Origin: Fremontodendron californicum
Lineage: Eukaryota; Streptophyta; Magnoliopsida; Malvales; Malvaceae
Reading direction: 5' to 3'
Length of the DNA stretch: 64,000 bases
Assembly: GCA_030761205.1 (NCBI GenBank)
Contig: JAULJL010000001.1
Location: 32,249,145-32,313,144, forward strand
The notes below the pieces were generated by a model. The model ran no database searches. It saw only the letters and a list, made by a program, of their open reading frames with translations, and was not told where the DNA came from. Shown piece by piece: positions 12,661 through 24,706 of this stretch; within the stretch, counting starts at the first letter, position 1; every line of letters begins with the position of its first letter. Position numbers and translations under genes: made by a program.

Positions 12661-13060
12661 AAATGATGCAGATGCACATGTCTTTTAACAAGGTGCTCAT
12701 GCTTCATGGTGCAAATGTAAAATATTTCTTAGTGCAAATGCAAATGGCATGGATTGATGCCCATGTTTCATGATGCAGATGCCCCTATTAATTGTGTTCA
12801 TGTAACTGGTTTACGAATGGTGTAACTACAATTACCACACAATAATGAAAATGCAATGATTCTAGAAATGATGCAATTGCTTGAGATGACACAAATGCGA
12901 ATTCCATGAAGAATGTAAATGTAAAGGTAAAATGCAGATGCTTATGGAATAATGCCAATGCAAATACCCATGAATGATGCAAATGCTTGCCGACACTGTG
13001 CAGATGCAAAAGCTCGATAAAGAGATGAGTGCTCATGAGTGATGCAAATGCCCCCGGTTG
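12660..13060. repeat. Degenerate GATGCAAATGC-rich repeats
   Basis: The words GATGCAAATG, GATGCAGATGC and TGATGCAAATGC recur every 12-40 bp here and again at about 11,230-11,440, on both sides of the 183-bp array. Possibly the decayed ancestor or edge of the array. Confidence 0.6.
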
Positions 13061-15779
13061 TTTTTCTAGACTTTGGTTTAGCCTCTCAAATTCATTTTTC
13101 CTCTTCAAATTAGAGTATATCTTCAATTCATTTTGGCTATTCTCTTTGCCCCAACAGTTTTCAAACTTTCATCAACAGAGATCTGAACTGGGTTCGATAT
13201 CTTCTTCTCATATCTGGAAGTCAAGACCTATCCTGGCAGTTCTATACCTTTGGGTTAGAAAAACCCTTGTCTCATGTCAACATCAAAAATGGGTATTTCA
13301 AAAATATTTTTATTTTCCCTTTTTGAAAAACAATTTTGCTTATTTAAGGAAAACTTCTAAGCCAAAAATTTTAACTCCACAGTGTATGATATACAAATCT
13401 TTTAATGACTGATGATCACTGTTAGAAATTTCTCTAAGTATCAAACTGGGTTTTTTTTTAACTGGGATCGGCAAGGCTTGGTATAACAAGATTCTGTCTT
13501 TTTCAGGAAAACTTCACAACAAAAATGTATGTCCCTTCTAGGCTCACAAATGGAACAGGTTTTATAAATCATGAATTCATTGAGAACCAAGCAAATTCAA
13601 CATTCTTTTAGTTTCCATATCAAGGCTTTTTGACAAGCGTCAAGATTGGCCAGGATATTTAAATCGGAAAGTTTGATCTTGGAGGAAAAAAGATTCAATT
13701 TTTGAAGACAATCCTCCGAATGAGAGCTGACAATTTGGGGGGTTCAGGAATTCTTAGATGTTCCTCGATGACCACTTTTTTTAAAATAACCTTCTTTTTT
13801 TTTTTGGGTATCGGCACGGATGGCATTGAAAATTTCCAAATTTACTCTAGACCGCCCGTTTTTGGGTTTTCGCCCTAGAGTCCCATTCTTTCCATTTTTT
13901 TTTCATTGTTTTACCATGCACTTGAGAATTCTAAATTCTTCCTTAGTGAAATGATAATTCGATGAGATGGGATAAAATCTGAGGAAAACCCTTCAAATTA
14001 AACATTCATGCTTGATCAAAATGGACTTTTAAGGCACGTAATGTAGGTCATGGCTCAGGGTTCAGAAAGAAAGGATAAATAGGCCCAAAATATGTGTTTG
14101 AGGGTAATCAGATCAAGGATCCTTTCTTGAAGAGGATTTTCTTTGAAGCATGTGTCTCTTCTTGGACATTTCTTTCTTTTTGATTTTGCTATTTTTCTTC
14201 CTTGCTTTTGGCTTTCAATTTGCCATGTCTTTCACACACATTTTTTTATTGTGTTTTTTGTTTGTTTTTCTTGGCTTTCATTTCGTCATCTTTTCCTCTT
14301 CTTTTTTCTTTGACAGAGTGAGCCCGTATTTATTCGGGGCTCCATTTGCTTTGTGTCTGTCCTTGAGCTATCACTCATTTCTCAATGATCTTTGAAAAGA
14401 TCTTTCCTCGCATTTGCCCCCCAGTGTAGAGGGTAATCCTTGATCAGGGTTCAAAGAAGAAAGAATTCTTTTGGCTCAAAAGGGGTGACTATGGATAATT
14501 TATTTTTGTGTGAAAGGGATATGAAAGATGGCCATTTCTCATGTCAAGCACAAATATTCACATTGAAAAGCAATCCCTAGGGGAAATAGATATTCAGAAT
14601 TTCATTTTGCACTTTGGAATCATCCGAATTCTCATATGCATGATATCACAAAAAAAAATTTTTCGTTTTTTTTTCGTTGCATGCCCCAAATAATTCATGC
14701 ATTAGCCCATCCTTCTTCACTATGTATCCATCATTTCCACATATGATGCCCCAATTTTATTAACCATGCGAATTTGTATCAACGAGGAACATGGCAAGTC
14801 TAGGTCTGTTTTGAAAAGGCTGAGTTTCCAATCTGAGTTCTTTGAAGAGACAAGGAAAACATGACCCAAAAGCAGGTTTTCTCTGGGACAAGGGATAATC
14901 TAGTTTAATCATTGTGCCCCAAGGTGTCAATCATGAAGTGATGTCTGGGCAATTAGTGTTTTGTGGTCATTGGGAAAGGTCATGAATGGTTTTAGCACAA
15001 TCCTGACACACACCAAATTATCAAAATCTGGATTCTTGAAAGAATGTCTCATTTGTTTGATTTTCAAGGAATTTGAAAATTTTCAAAAAGTTCGTTCCTT
15101 TGTTCATAGCCTAGACTAAGATCTATTTCTTTGCTTATTCTGTGATGACAATGGTTTTATGAAGTCAAATCATTCATATTCCTTGAAGCATTAGGTCTTT
15201 CAAGTGGTCTCGGTTCAAAGGATTTAGGCTTAGGAAAGCCTAAAAGAGAAGGCTGAAGGTATTGGGTCATTTCTAACAATGATCATCAATATTCTCAAGA
15301 TTGTTCATTATTTCATGTGAAAACCACTTATTTATTGTGTACCACAAATTTTCTCAAAGTTTCATTTGTTTTTTTTTTTTTTTTACATTTTCAAATTTAT
15401 TGCTAAAATAAAATGAACACAAAATATTAAAATTCAAAATTTATTTATTTCATGTAGATGTCATCATGAGACAAGAGCTTTCATCATCAAAGTGTATAGA
15501 AAAATATGCATCAGAATGCTCCTATTGACATGCTTTCAAAGATAACAAATCTTATCCTCAAAATTCTTCAAGAGGAAATCAATCTATGGTAAAACAGATT
15601 TCCAATGTTCGATAAGCTCTGGAATCCAAATGCCATTGTGGACAAGACCCTCAATTCTTTCCTTCAGTTTTTTGCATTTTTAGTCGAATGCCCAATTGCC
15701 CCAATATGATACTCGCACTTGCTGTTGGGGTCATAGCTTTTAGCTGACGAAGAAAACTCTTCAAAGCTAAGCCAATTTC
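13061..15779. other. Non-coding middle of the LARD-like element
   Basis: About 2.7 kb with no ORF above 130 codons and no gag-pol motif recognised on either strand. Homopolymer T runs and short TGCCCC words recur (about 14,420, 14,682 and 14,740). The function, if any, would be as RNA for packaging. Confidence 0.6.
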
Positions 15780-16480
15780 TATTTCATCTTATTAATGTGT
15801 TTCATGATGAATGAGCTATGAATGTCATGAGTGCAATTTGATGCATGTGAAGGATAAACAAAGTTATGTGTGGTCATATACAGTGGAAACATGTTGACCA
15901 TGTATGTTATAAATGCAACACGATGCCAACATGATGCATTTAAAGAATAAGAAAAACCAATGCATGGATATATGCAATGAATGACCATGTATGTTCCAAA
16001 TGCATTTCTCAATGAATGATCATATACACTATGAATGCCACACAATGTCAATTATGATGCATGTGAAGAATAAATGATTGACACAGAGTATATACAAAGA
16101 AAGTCATGCTGACCGTGTATGTCATGAACGCAACCTGATGCCAATATGACAAATTAATGCATGAGCATATCATGATGACTATGTATGCCATGAATGCACC
16201 CTGATGCTAACATGATGCATGTAAAGAAAGAATAAATTGATGTATGAATAGATACAGAAAAATCATGCTGACTATGAATGCATGAATGCAACTTGATGCT
16301 ACCATGATGCATATAGAGAAAGAATAAATTGATACATAAGTATATACAAATAATGACCATGCATGTCATAAACGTATCTTACAATGAATGACCATGCATG
16401 CTATGACTATAACATGATGTCAAAATGATACATGCAAAAATAAATGAATTAACACAAAGGTATATACAAAGAAATCAATG
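15780..16480. repeat. Degenerate tandem repeats of about 80-120 bp inside the LARD-like element
   Basis: The cassette ATGATGCATGTAAAGAATAAA followed by GACCATGTATGTCATGAATGCA-like text recurs at about 15,840, 15,930, 16,050, 16,210, 16,305 and 16,425. Unit length varies, so the array is old or has many indels. Confidence 0.75.
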
Positions 16481-17160
16481 ATTACACGAAATTGGTGGGA
16501 CTATTCAAAAATCTCATTATGTAGGATTTGCCTCCAAATTTTTTTTATTTTTTTGATTTTATTTTTTTGATTTTTTTTTTGATAAACCAATCACATCATT
16601 TTCAAAAGATTTTCAGGGTGGATCTTACTATGGTACAATATGAAAATGTTCATGTGACACTACCGGTTTTATGAAATCATCAAATTCAATTACCAACTGT
16701 TTATTGCAAAGAATGAGATCAATAATACAACCAAAAATGTACATGCTCTATTTACACATGCATGAAATGTGCCACATGCAAAAATGCTTGAAAAAAGATT
16801 TTTTTTTTTATTTTTTAAAACAGCTAATGAACATCTGCCCCAGCAATATCTGCTTATTTAGGCATCACGATGCCTTCGAGGCGGAGTATCACATTTATTA
16901 CGGGCGATGTACGTACATCGTTGCCCGATCTACCACACTTATTCGGAGTGTAAAACATGTAACAAAAAGTTTAGAAATGTCCCTCCATGTGTTCCTATTT
17001 TCGATATATCTAACGGAAATTCGGGATGGCTTCGCCTAGGTTCACTATATGAGGGTGAATCGGTTCTAAGGCCCCGAATTGTTCCTCACTGTCGCCGGTG
17101 AAGGCTAGTAAGGCACCCCGATAAAAGCGGGTTCAATTCATTAGAGTATATTTTCCTATG

Positions 17161-17267
17161 CCCGTACGGAGGATTATCACGAAGGCATTAGGTACTTTAT
17201 ACTCCGAAAGTGTTTCACTAGCCCATACGGAGGATCATCACGAAGGCGTAGTTACTTTACTCCCACT
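17161..17267. repeat. 61-bp tandem duplication in the element's 5' leader
   Basis: Two copies of a 61-bp unit containing CGGAGGATNATCACGAAGGC start at 17161 and 17222. The surrounding 16,850-17,300 stretch is less AT-rich than the rest. It lies 350-800 nt after the primer site in transcript order, where packaging or dimerisation signals usually sit; that role is a guess. Confidence 0.8.
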
Positions 17268-17629
17268 TAAAAGGACGGAACCCGGGTATAGGATTCATGT
17301 TATGCAAATGCACGTGTAGTGTGTGTGGAGGAATAATAAACCTTTCACTACCTATTTTACAAACCTTATTCTAAATGCCCTAGCAATTAAAACATTCAAG
17401 AATAGTGTAACGCATTAACCGACAAGCAATTATAGTACACAACCTTAAATAACTAGAGAACAACAATAAAATGCATGCACATGAGAATGAACAGATTTAA
17501 AAACATTTTATTATTTTCAAAATTCTCCTTATTAAAAAAATATGGGAATTAAAATTAAATACCAATTAAACCAACCAAAACCGAGACTTTGATAACACAC
17601 GACTAATTCTAGGCCTGACTCTCTAATAG

Positions 17630-17647
17630 TCCCCAGTGGAGTCGCCA
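17630..17647 (-). other. Primer binding site, tRNA-Arg type
   Basis: The plus strand reads TCCCCAGTGGAGTCGCCA, which I recall as the 3' end of a plant tRNA-Arg including CCA; its complement is the primer site. It is 3 nt from the LTR edge at 17651. A tRNA-Arg primer is the usual one for Ogre elements. Confidence 0.75.
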
Positions 17648-17650
17648 AGC

Positions 17651-20600
17651 TGTCGCAACCTAAAAAAAATAATAACGACGAGTCTCATCGCAAGACTTTA
17701 TTATTCCTTAAGCGTGACATTAAAAAAAAACCCGAGGAAAAGTCGACTTAATTCCTCTAAAAATGAAGGTTTTGAAAATGACCTTAAAAAAGACATGGAG
17801 TCGCCACCAATCTTTTTTAGCTAGGTGTGATCGGCCACCTATTAAAACCGGTTTTATAAAATATTTTAAAAATTAATTAAAACATTTTAAAAACCAATTT
17901 CAAGTCTGCGTTTTAAACCAGAGAAATCAAAGAAGCAGGTTCGGGAGTCGGTTACGAGTGGGGAAGGATTAGCACCCCCACAACGCCCGTATAAATCGGT
18001 ACCTTATTAATCGTGTGTTATCTCAAGTCTCGGTAAAAGTTGGTTTTAAATTTAGTATTTCAAATTAATTCCCAATTTAAAAATAATTCCATTTTTTATT
18101 GAAAATGATCCGGAATTTATAAATTCAAAATTTTCCTATATTCCCCAACAAACGTGGCAAAATATAGAAATTTTTATTAGTTTTGGAAAACTTTCCGAAT
18201 CATTCTCTTTTTTTGAAAGAAAGATATTCCTTTATTAATGATAATTGATGATATTCCCTCCAGCAAACCCGGTAGAGAACTCATGAATTATTTTAACTCG
18301 GGAATATCTTTATTTTTATTGAAAACCATTATCTTTTGCAAACATTTAAAATAAATGAATATGTATATGCATGACATAAATAAAATGACATGGTAAAGTC
18401 TAAATAATATAATGCAACCTAAATGACATGACAAATATGAATGGTATGGCATATAATTTAAATGACATGGAATAAAATAATGCTATCATATAATATGCAC
18501 GAAAATAAAAATGCAATGCATGAAATGTATTTTTTTTCTTTAATTAAGGAAATCCGTATATCTAAAAAGATATCCGGCTACCTTAGGAAAATATGTCAAA
18601 TTAAATATTCTAAAATCAAAATACTTTGTGATTGTTTGAAAACAATTTTGAAAAGCTTGAATTAACAATAAAAACTGGGCTAAAAATTTTTAAATGGTTC
18701 TAATTTCCTAAGTTTAAAAAATCCGGACTTGACTACCCTTAACCCGGGATTTGAAAAACCATTTTTAGAGTTTAAAAGGCTTAGAAATCACCCTAAGTCA
18801 GTAGCTAACCCTCCTAATCAGCCCACTCTAAGTAAATTAACCAAAACAGAAAAATGATTTTTCTTTAAATTCAATTCTGACTCCACTGTCCAGTTTTAAT
18901 CCACGATTTTTTACCCTATTTTTAAAAATCCCAAAAATTCTAAAAAAAATACTGGAGACTCAGGACATGTAAAACTACACGAGAAAAAATTGGATTAATT
19001 TTTTGATCAAAGATGAATTCCCAGAAAAACCAGAGATGTACGAGTTTTTGGAGGAGAAAAAACTGCTTTGTTTTTCTTTAAATTCAATTCTGACTTCACT
19101 GTCCAGTTTTAATCCACGATTTTTTACCCTATTTTTAAAAATTCCAAAAATTCTGAAAAAATTATTGGAGACTCAGGACATGTAAAAATACACGGAAAAA
19201 AAATCAACTTAATTTTCTGATCAAAGATGAATTCCCAGAAAAATCGGAGATGTACGAGTTTTGGGTGGAAAAAAAACTGCTTTGCCAACACATTTTTTTT
19301 TGTCTTTGATAAAATCATTTAAAAACCAAAATAAAAATATTTGAAACTCATAGAATGACTTGAAGATAGTAGCTAGGACTTTTTGAAAGTTAGATAAAAA
19401 TTGGCTAAGTAAAAAAAATCACAAAGGTAGAATAATCAATTTGACAAACTTAATTTTCCACAAGTGTGCTCAAGAGAGCATGACTTTGAACCATCAATTG
19501 GCTCAAGTCATTATTCAAGTGGCATGAACATGAAATGCATGAAACAATGCAGCAAACATAATGCATGAAATGCATGGATCTAAACCTAAATGTAAGGAAA
19601 ATGCATGACACAAATAATATGGCCTAGACCTAACATGAACTTGCATGACATTTAATGTAACCTAGACCTAAGACATGCATGGCATTTTCACAAACACAAG
19701 GCATGCTTAATTCAAAAATCCAACCAAATATCATGCAAATGCAAAAACCTAACAACTAGCATGACAAAAATACAACACACAATGCAAAACACATGGAGTA
19801 GCCAAATGGCCCCAAGCTTCAACAAGCATGGCATTTTCACAAACACTTGGTATGCTAGCATGAAAAACTAAGTCATAACACAAAAATCACACAAGCATTT
19901 TCACAAACACCTAATATACCAAATCTAAAACATGCTTACTAAGATATAAAACAAGAATCATGCAAAGAATCACACAAGCATTTTCACAAACACTTAATAT
20001 GCTAACTCTAAAACATGCTCAAATTTAAACAACATGAAAACAGAAAATTAAAAATGTAAAAACATGATATCTAAGACATAAATGGCAACAAACAAAGCAA
20101 CCAAATTAAATATAACTTAAGAACATGAAATAACATAATATTTAAAACATCAAAAATAAAGAAAATAGCATAAACAATATGGTAAAATGAATCAAAAATA
20201 ACAACTTAAAATAAATAATGTAGGCCATTTGGCCATGGTGAGTTTATTGTAAAAACAAAATGTAAGAAAAATATACTTAAGAAAGGAAATGAAGGAAGAA
20301 CAAGAAACATTATTTTAAAATGAAAACTCACCAAGTAGCTTTTGAACGGATTAAGCTATAAACCCTCAGAGTAGCTTTTGAACGGATTAAGCCACAAACC
20401 CTCTCACAAGTACCTTTTGAACGGATTAAGCTATAAACCCTCAGAGTAGCTTTTGAACGGATTAAGCTACAAACCCTCAGAGTAGCTTTTGAACGGATTA
20501 AGCTACAAACCCTCAGAGTAGCTTTTGAACGGATTAAGCTACAAACCTTCTCAACAAAAACACTATGACTCACCACCCGGATAATCCTAATACAAGTGTA

Positions 20601-22183
20601 TAGACTATCTCACAAGGGGTAGTGGGTCATTTCAACCAAAGGCCAAGACCCCTTATTTATAAGGTGAGCACCTCCTTGGCTTGACATTACAAAGGGATGT
20701 GGGATTGGGACTTAGGCTCAAAAATGAAAATCTCTAACTTAACTCTTGATTTTTAATCACTTGATTGAAAAAATCCTAAGCTTCCTCCTTCCTTTGGGCT
20801 TGGGCAGGCCAGCACTTCTCTTTTCTAGCCCAGCTCTGATTTTTGAAAGGCCCAAAGAAGCCCTTTTCGGTTGCTTGGGTGAAACGACCATTTTGCCCCC
20901 CCGGATGCAAAATAAATATCAAACGGGCTCCAAATTCAATTTTTCTTTTTTTAATACTTCCAAAATAAAAAAATATTGAGTTCTGGAAGTTTTCAAAATT
21001 ATCCGAGTCCGTTTGCTATTTATTTGGATTTTTTCTTCCCAAAATGTCCTTTTATGCCCCTACTTTTTACCATTTTTTAAACGAGCTCCAAATCAAGATT
21101 TTTCTTCACCAATATCTTCAAAATAATTAAAAAGTGTGATCTGGAAGTTTTCATAATTTTTGGAGCTCATTTGGTATTTTTTCGGGATTTATCGGCTTGA
21201 ATTACTGCATAGGAGGCCCGGGATTTGGCCATTTTGCAAACGAACTGGGAATCAAGATTTTCTTTCGCCAATCTCTTTCAAATGATTTAAAAATGAGATT
21301 TGCCAAATTTCAGAATTTTTGGAGTCCATTTGCTATTTTTTCTGGATTTATCTTTTTGAATTACTGCATAAGAAGCCCGGGATTTGGCCATTTTGCAAAC
21401 GAACTCGGAATCAAGATTTTCTTTCGCCAATCTCTTTCAAATGATTTAAGAATGAGATTGAAAAATTTTTCAGAAGTCCATTTGCTATTTTTCCCAAATT
21501 TTTCCAATTTTGCCCTTTAACCTCCGAAACCCGGTTTTGCTCAAAACAAGTCCGATTTTCAGATTTTCTTCAATCTGAGCCTTGGGCCATCCTTTTTAAC
21601 CATTCTTCATCCATTGGGGGCTTTGGTCTTACCAAGTCGGACCATTTCTGTGATTCTTCCCGATTTCACCGAAATCCACTAAAAACCCTAATTCTCGGTT
21701 TTCTCCCGGATTGACTTTTCTTTCGGTTTTTCTTGCAAGCGACTTCTCCATTACCCGTAGTCAGTGCTGATTCATTTGGAACCTTCAATTTCGACCAGTT
21801 TGATCGTTTAAGCACTTTCCCCCAAATTTCTCGGATTAGGGTTTCTTTTCTACTGAACCTCCAAATCCCAACTTCCGAACTCCATATCTTTCAATGTAGA
21901 CCTCGGATTATCAAAATTATTTCTCCATTTTTCAATTGAACTTAAAATCTTGATTTTAAAAATGGGTTGACTTTTTCAGTAGTTGACTTTCTGGGGTTGA
22001 CTTTTTTGGGGTTGACTTTTTCGGGGTTGACTTTTTTTCAAGTTTAACTTTTTGTGCTCGCCCTCTTAAACTAAGTCTCGGAGTACCACCTGTAGGATGA
22101 AAACAGTCTTTTTATACTCGGAAACATCAATATGGGAAGAAAACATACCTGTTTAGTGGTCCGGACAAAATTAGGTGTCTACA
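17651..22183 (-). repeat. 5' LTR of the LARD-like element
   Basis: It is 4533 bp, the same length as the left LTR, with small indels cancelling out. Differences seen by eye are few over 17,651-20,800 and clearly denser over about 20,870-22,060 (the U3 end). It has the TATA box at 20654-20661 and the 36-bp array at about 20333-20551. Confidence 0.92.
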
Positions 22184-23832
22184 GATACATTATAGTTAGA
22201 TATGCTGAACTTGGACTTAGGATGGGCAGCTGGTCATCTAACCTCGTCATTGGCGATGATGGTCAGTAATACTCATCAACGTCATATCCGAGGTAACTGA
22301 CGGAATAACGATGACTGGATGGTACTCCATGATCCCGTTCAGGTTCAGGATGACTAAATGACATCCTTGGTGCAGTGAACTCCGATGAGGCCGATTGACG
22401 CGTCCGCCCACGTTGTCGGCTAGGTCTAGGAGCTTCCATTTCCTGTGTAGAAGGGACTTGAGTTGAAGTTCATCCAGTAAATGGCATACTCCTAACATTC
22501 TCATACATCAACGGTGGACAAACAAAAAGTCGACCTTGATTTTTATACCATCCTATGTAATCATCAGATGGGTTGAAATTATTACCAACAATCAGATAAC
22601 CTGTCGGAATTCTTTGAGAACGTATATCCCACCAATGGATCCAATGTTCATGCTTCGCAGGCCAGAACTCTTCATGACGCCTACGCATGTCGATCTTGTG
22701 AACCTTATCAAGGTTCATCGGTGCTTGCGGAATTGGTTGTTGCATCCCAAATTGTCGCAACACCCTGCCAATGTGGTGCCACTCTACATATGAAAAGCAT
22801 ATCGATGTTGTGTTTGCTTTCCATATATTACAATTATTGTAGGCATCCAATGGGAGGCATGCCATAATTTCATTTGAAAAATATGGCGTCCATAGAAATT
22901 ACGAATAATTATTACAAATTATTAGTTTTATATGGATTAAATACAAAAATACTTGAATGTAACAATTGAAACATTTACCTTATCATATCCCATCGATCTA
23001 GTCGCAATCTTATACTTGCAAGGTTGGTCGGAGTCTCGGTAAGATCTCTACGATTACTCCACCTGTTAAAATGCGTATAAAATCTTAATAGACCTATAAA
23101 AATACAAGTTCGTACAAAATTAATAAAATAGTAAAGATTATTACCTGCTTGCAAGGGGGTATACAGCCGAAACATCCACGCATGGAGCAAGAAATGGCAG
23201 CCGATACCAAGCCCATGATTGTAGAAGCACTAAATATCCATCTATGTCATGGCTTTTTGGAACTGTAGCCCGGCACAGTTCTCTATACAAAACCGCCAAA
23301 CAAGCAGAACCCCAACTAAATCACGTAGTAATGGAAGATACATTAAATGTACCCGACTCCTCGATTTGTCAGGCATTAGTAATCCTCCAATCAAACGTAA
23401 AATATATGCTCTAGTAGCATATATTATCTGTTCTTCAGTTGCGTGTAATGGAAGATTTTGAAAGGATTTCAACCAATTTAGTCTCACCGTTGAGCCAGTT
23501 ACATACTCATCTGGAGGTGCCGCGCCCAATAGATTTTGACACTCTTCATTCCAATCTAGCAAGCTTGAGCCTGTAACTACAACGCCATAGACCGGAAGTC
23601 CAAGTTGAAGTGCAACATCTTCTAGAGTTACCGTGCATTCAACAAATGGAAAATGAAAAGTGTGCGTCTCGGGTCTCCATCGTTCGATCAACGCACTGAT
23701 TAAGTCAGGTTGTAGCAAAAATCGTCGAATTTGAGTTACGTGATAAAATTTGGCTTTTCTTAAGTGGTCGATAATAGATAGATACGGGTCCTCCAATGTA
23801 AATTTCCTCGAACGTAACACGCGACGAGTATC

Positions 23833-24374
23833 CTGTTGATAATTAATTAAATTAAATTAAATTAAATTAAATTAAATAATTAATATATTATAAAACTATA
23901 ATAATTAAACAATATAAAAAATTCTAAAATTCTAAAACTATAAAATGACAAAACAATAATAATTAAAAATTTTAAAAATTATATAATAATTAAAAAATTA
24001 AACAATATAAAAAATAAAAAACTATAAAATGAAAAAATGAAAAAACAATAATAATTTAAAAATTATAAAACTATAATAGTAAAAAAATTAAACAATATAA
24101 AAATTATAAAATTATAAAACTATAAAATGAAAAAATAATAATAATTATAAAATTATAAAACTATAATAATAAAAAATTAAACAATATAAAAAATAAAAAA
24201 TTATAAAACTATAAAATGAAAAAACAATAATAATTATAAAATTATAAAACTATAATAATTAAAATATTAAACAATATAAAAATTATAAAACTATAAAATT
24301 ATAAAATTATAATAATTAAAAAATTACTAAAAATTGATAATATAATACAAATAATATTACAACAATTTACTTAC
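23833..24374 (-). repeat. First intron of the PMD gene with a 90-bp AT-only tandem repeat
   Basis: The intron is bounded by GTAAGT (minus, at 24374) and AACAG (at 23833). It contains an (AATTA)n run at about 23846-23876 and then five units of about 90 bp, marked by TTAAACAATATAAAAA at 23905, 23998, 24088, 24177 and 24267. Composition is almost purely A and T. Confidence 0.8.
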
Positions 24375-24524
24375 CTCTTTAAATATAACCGAGAATATGT
24401 GATTTTTTTACAACCTCAATAGTGATGATGAAGTAATTTTTAAATATTGTTGTAGAAAAAAAAAATTTGTTGTAGAAAGAAGAAAGAAAATTTTAAAATT
24501 TTGTTGTAGAAAATATGAAGGGGG

Positions 24525-24532
24525 TATTTATA
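24525..24532 (-). promoter_or_regulatory. TATA box of the PMD gene
   Basis: TATAAATA on the minus strand within CTATAAATACCCCC, about 75-150 bp before the first exon. Three copies of a TTCTACAACA word follow in the presumed 5' leader (24,438-24,520). Confidence 0.6.
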
Positions 24533-24553
24533 GATAATTGGGGTGCGGGGGTG

Positions 24554-24593
24554 AATTTGAAGGCAACGGTCAAGTGAACGTTGCCTTCAAATT
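24554..24593. repeat. Perfect 15-bp inverted repeat upstream of the PMD gene
   Basis: Arms AATTTGAAGGCAACG at 24554-24568 and its exact complement at 24579-24593, with a 10-nt loop, just upstream of the TATA box. Could be a regulatory palindrome or part of an inverted-repeat end. Confidence 0.85.
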
Positions 24594-24673
24594 TTGTATT
24601 TATTATTATTATTATTATTTTTAACTTTTGTAGTTTAAAATTTTATTAATTTTTTTTTTTTAAAAATAAAACC

Positions 24674-24706
24674 AAGGGAAATCGCCACCTTATGGCGATT
24701 TCCCTT
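24674..24706. repeat. Perfect 14-bp hairpin AAGGGAAATCGCCA
   Basis: Arms at 24674-24687 and 24693-24706 with a 5-nt loop. A further half copy, TGGCGATTTCCT, lies at 24761-24772. The repeated GGCGATTTCC word suggests a protein-binding site or a transposon terminus. Confidence 0.85.

Larger units (their letters stand above)
6063..22183 (-). mobile_element. Complete non-autonomous LTR retroelement (LARD-like, Ogre/Tat-related), 16,121 bp
   Basis: Two 4533-bp LTRs (6063-10595 and 17651-22183) in the same orientation flank a 7055-bp internal region. Target duplications gatac are at 6058-6062 and 22184-22188. The primer site next to the right LTR and the purine tract next to the left LTR show that it reads on the minus strand. 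No gag, protease, RT, RNase H or integrase motif was seen in the internal region and the longest ORF there is 171 codons of tandem repeat, so it must depend on enzymes supplied by another element. Long LTRs, a tRNA-Arg type primer site and tandem repeats just before the 3' LTR are features described for Ogre/Tat gypsy elements. By eye the LTRs differ at roughly 20 places, so the insertion is recent. Confidence 0.92.
5774..24450 (-). pseudogene. Plant mobile domain (PMD) gene, decayed and split by a 16-kb retroelement
   Basis: Similar plant proteins are annotated as PMD, MAIN-like or 'serine/threonine-protein phosphatase 7 long form homolog'. Read on the minus strand: exon 1 about 24450-24375 (donor GTAAGT), a 542-bp AT-rich intron, exon 2 23832-23145, intron, exon 3 23062-22979, intron, exon 4 from about 22892 to 22184, then 6062-5774 across the element. 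Exon 2 has the PMD hallmarks LISALIERWRPETHTFHFP and VTLEDVALQLGLPVYG; later come ICFSYVEWHHIGRVLRQFG and a Ser/Arg-rich tail. Lesions seen: TAA at 24408-24410 where Gln is expected, a frameshift near 23316-23323 (the frame resumes at FSWGS), TGA at 22470-22472, TGA at 22263-22265, no clear AG before exon 4, and no start ATG found. The last TGA could be the true end of the protein, but the frame stays open beyond it and across the insertion site to TAG at 5774-5776. Confidence 0.75.

Noticed and set aside
13061..17629. Hidden Ogre gag-pol remnant
   Set aside because: No YVDD, DDE, CCHC or protease motif could be read on either strand; a profile search could overturn this.
22247..22504. 85-codon minus ORF as a separate gene
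   Set aside because: It is an alternative frame over the PMD exon; the PMD frame is continuous there except for the TGA at 22470-22472.
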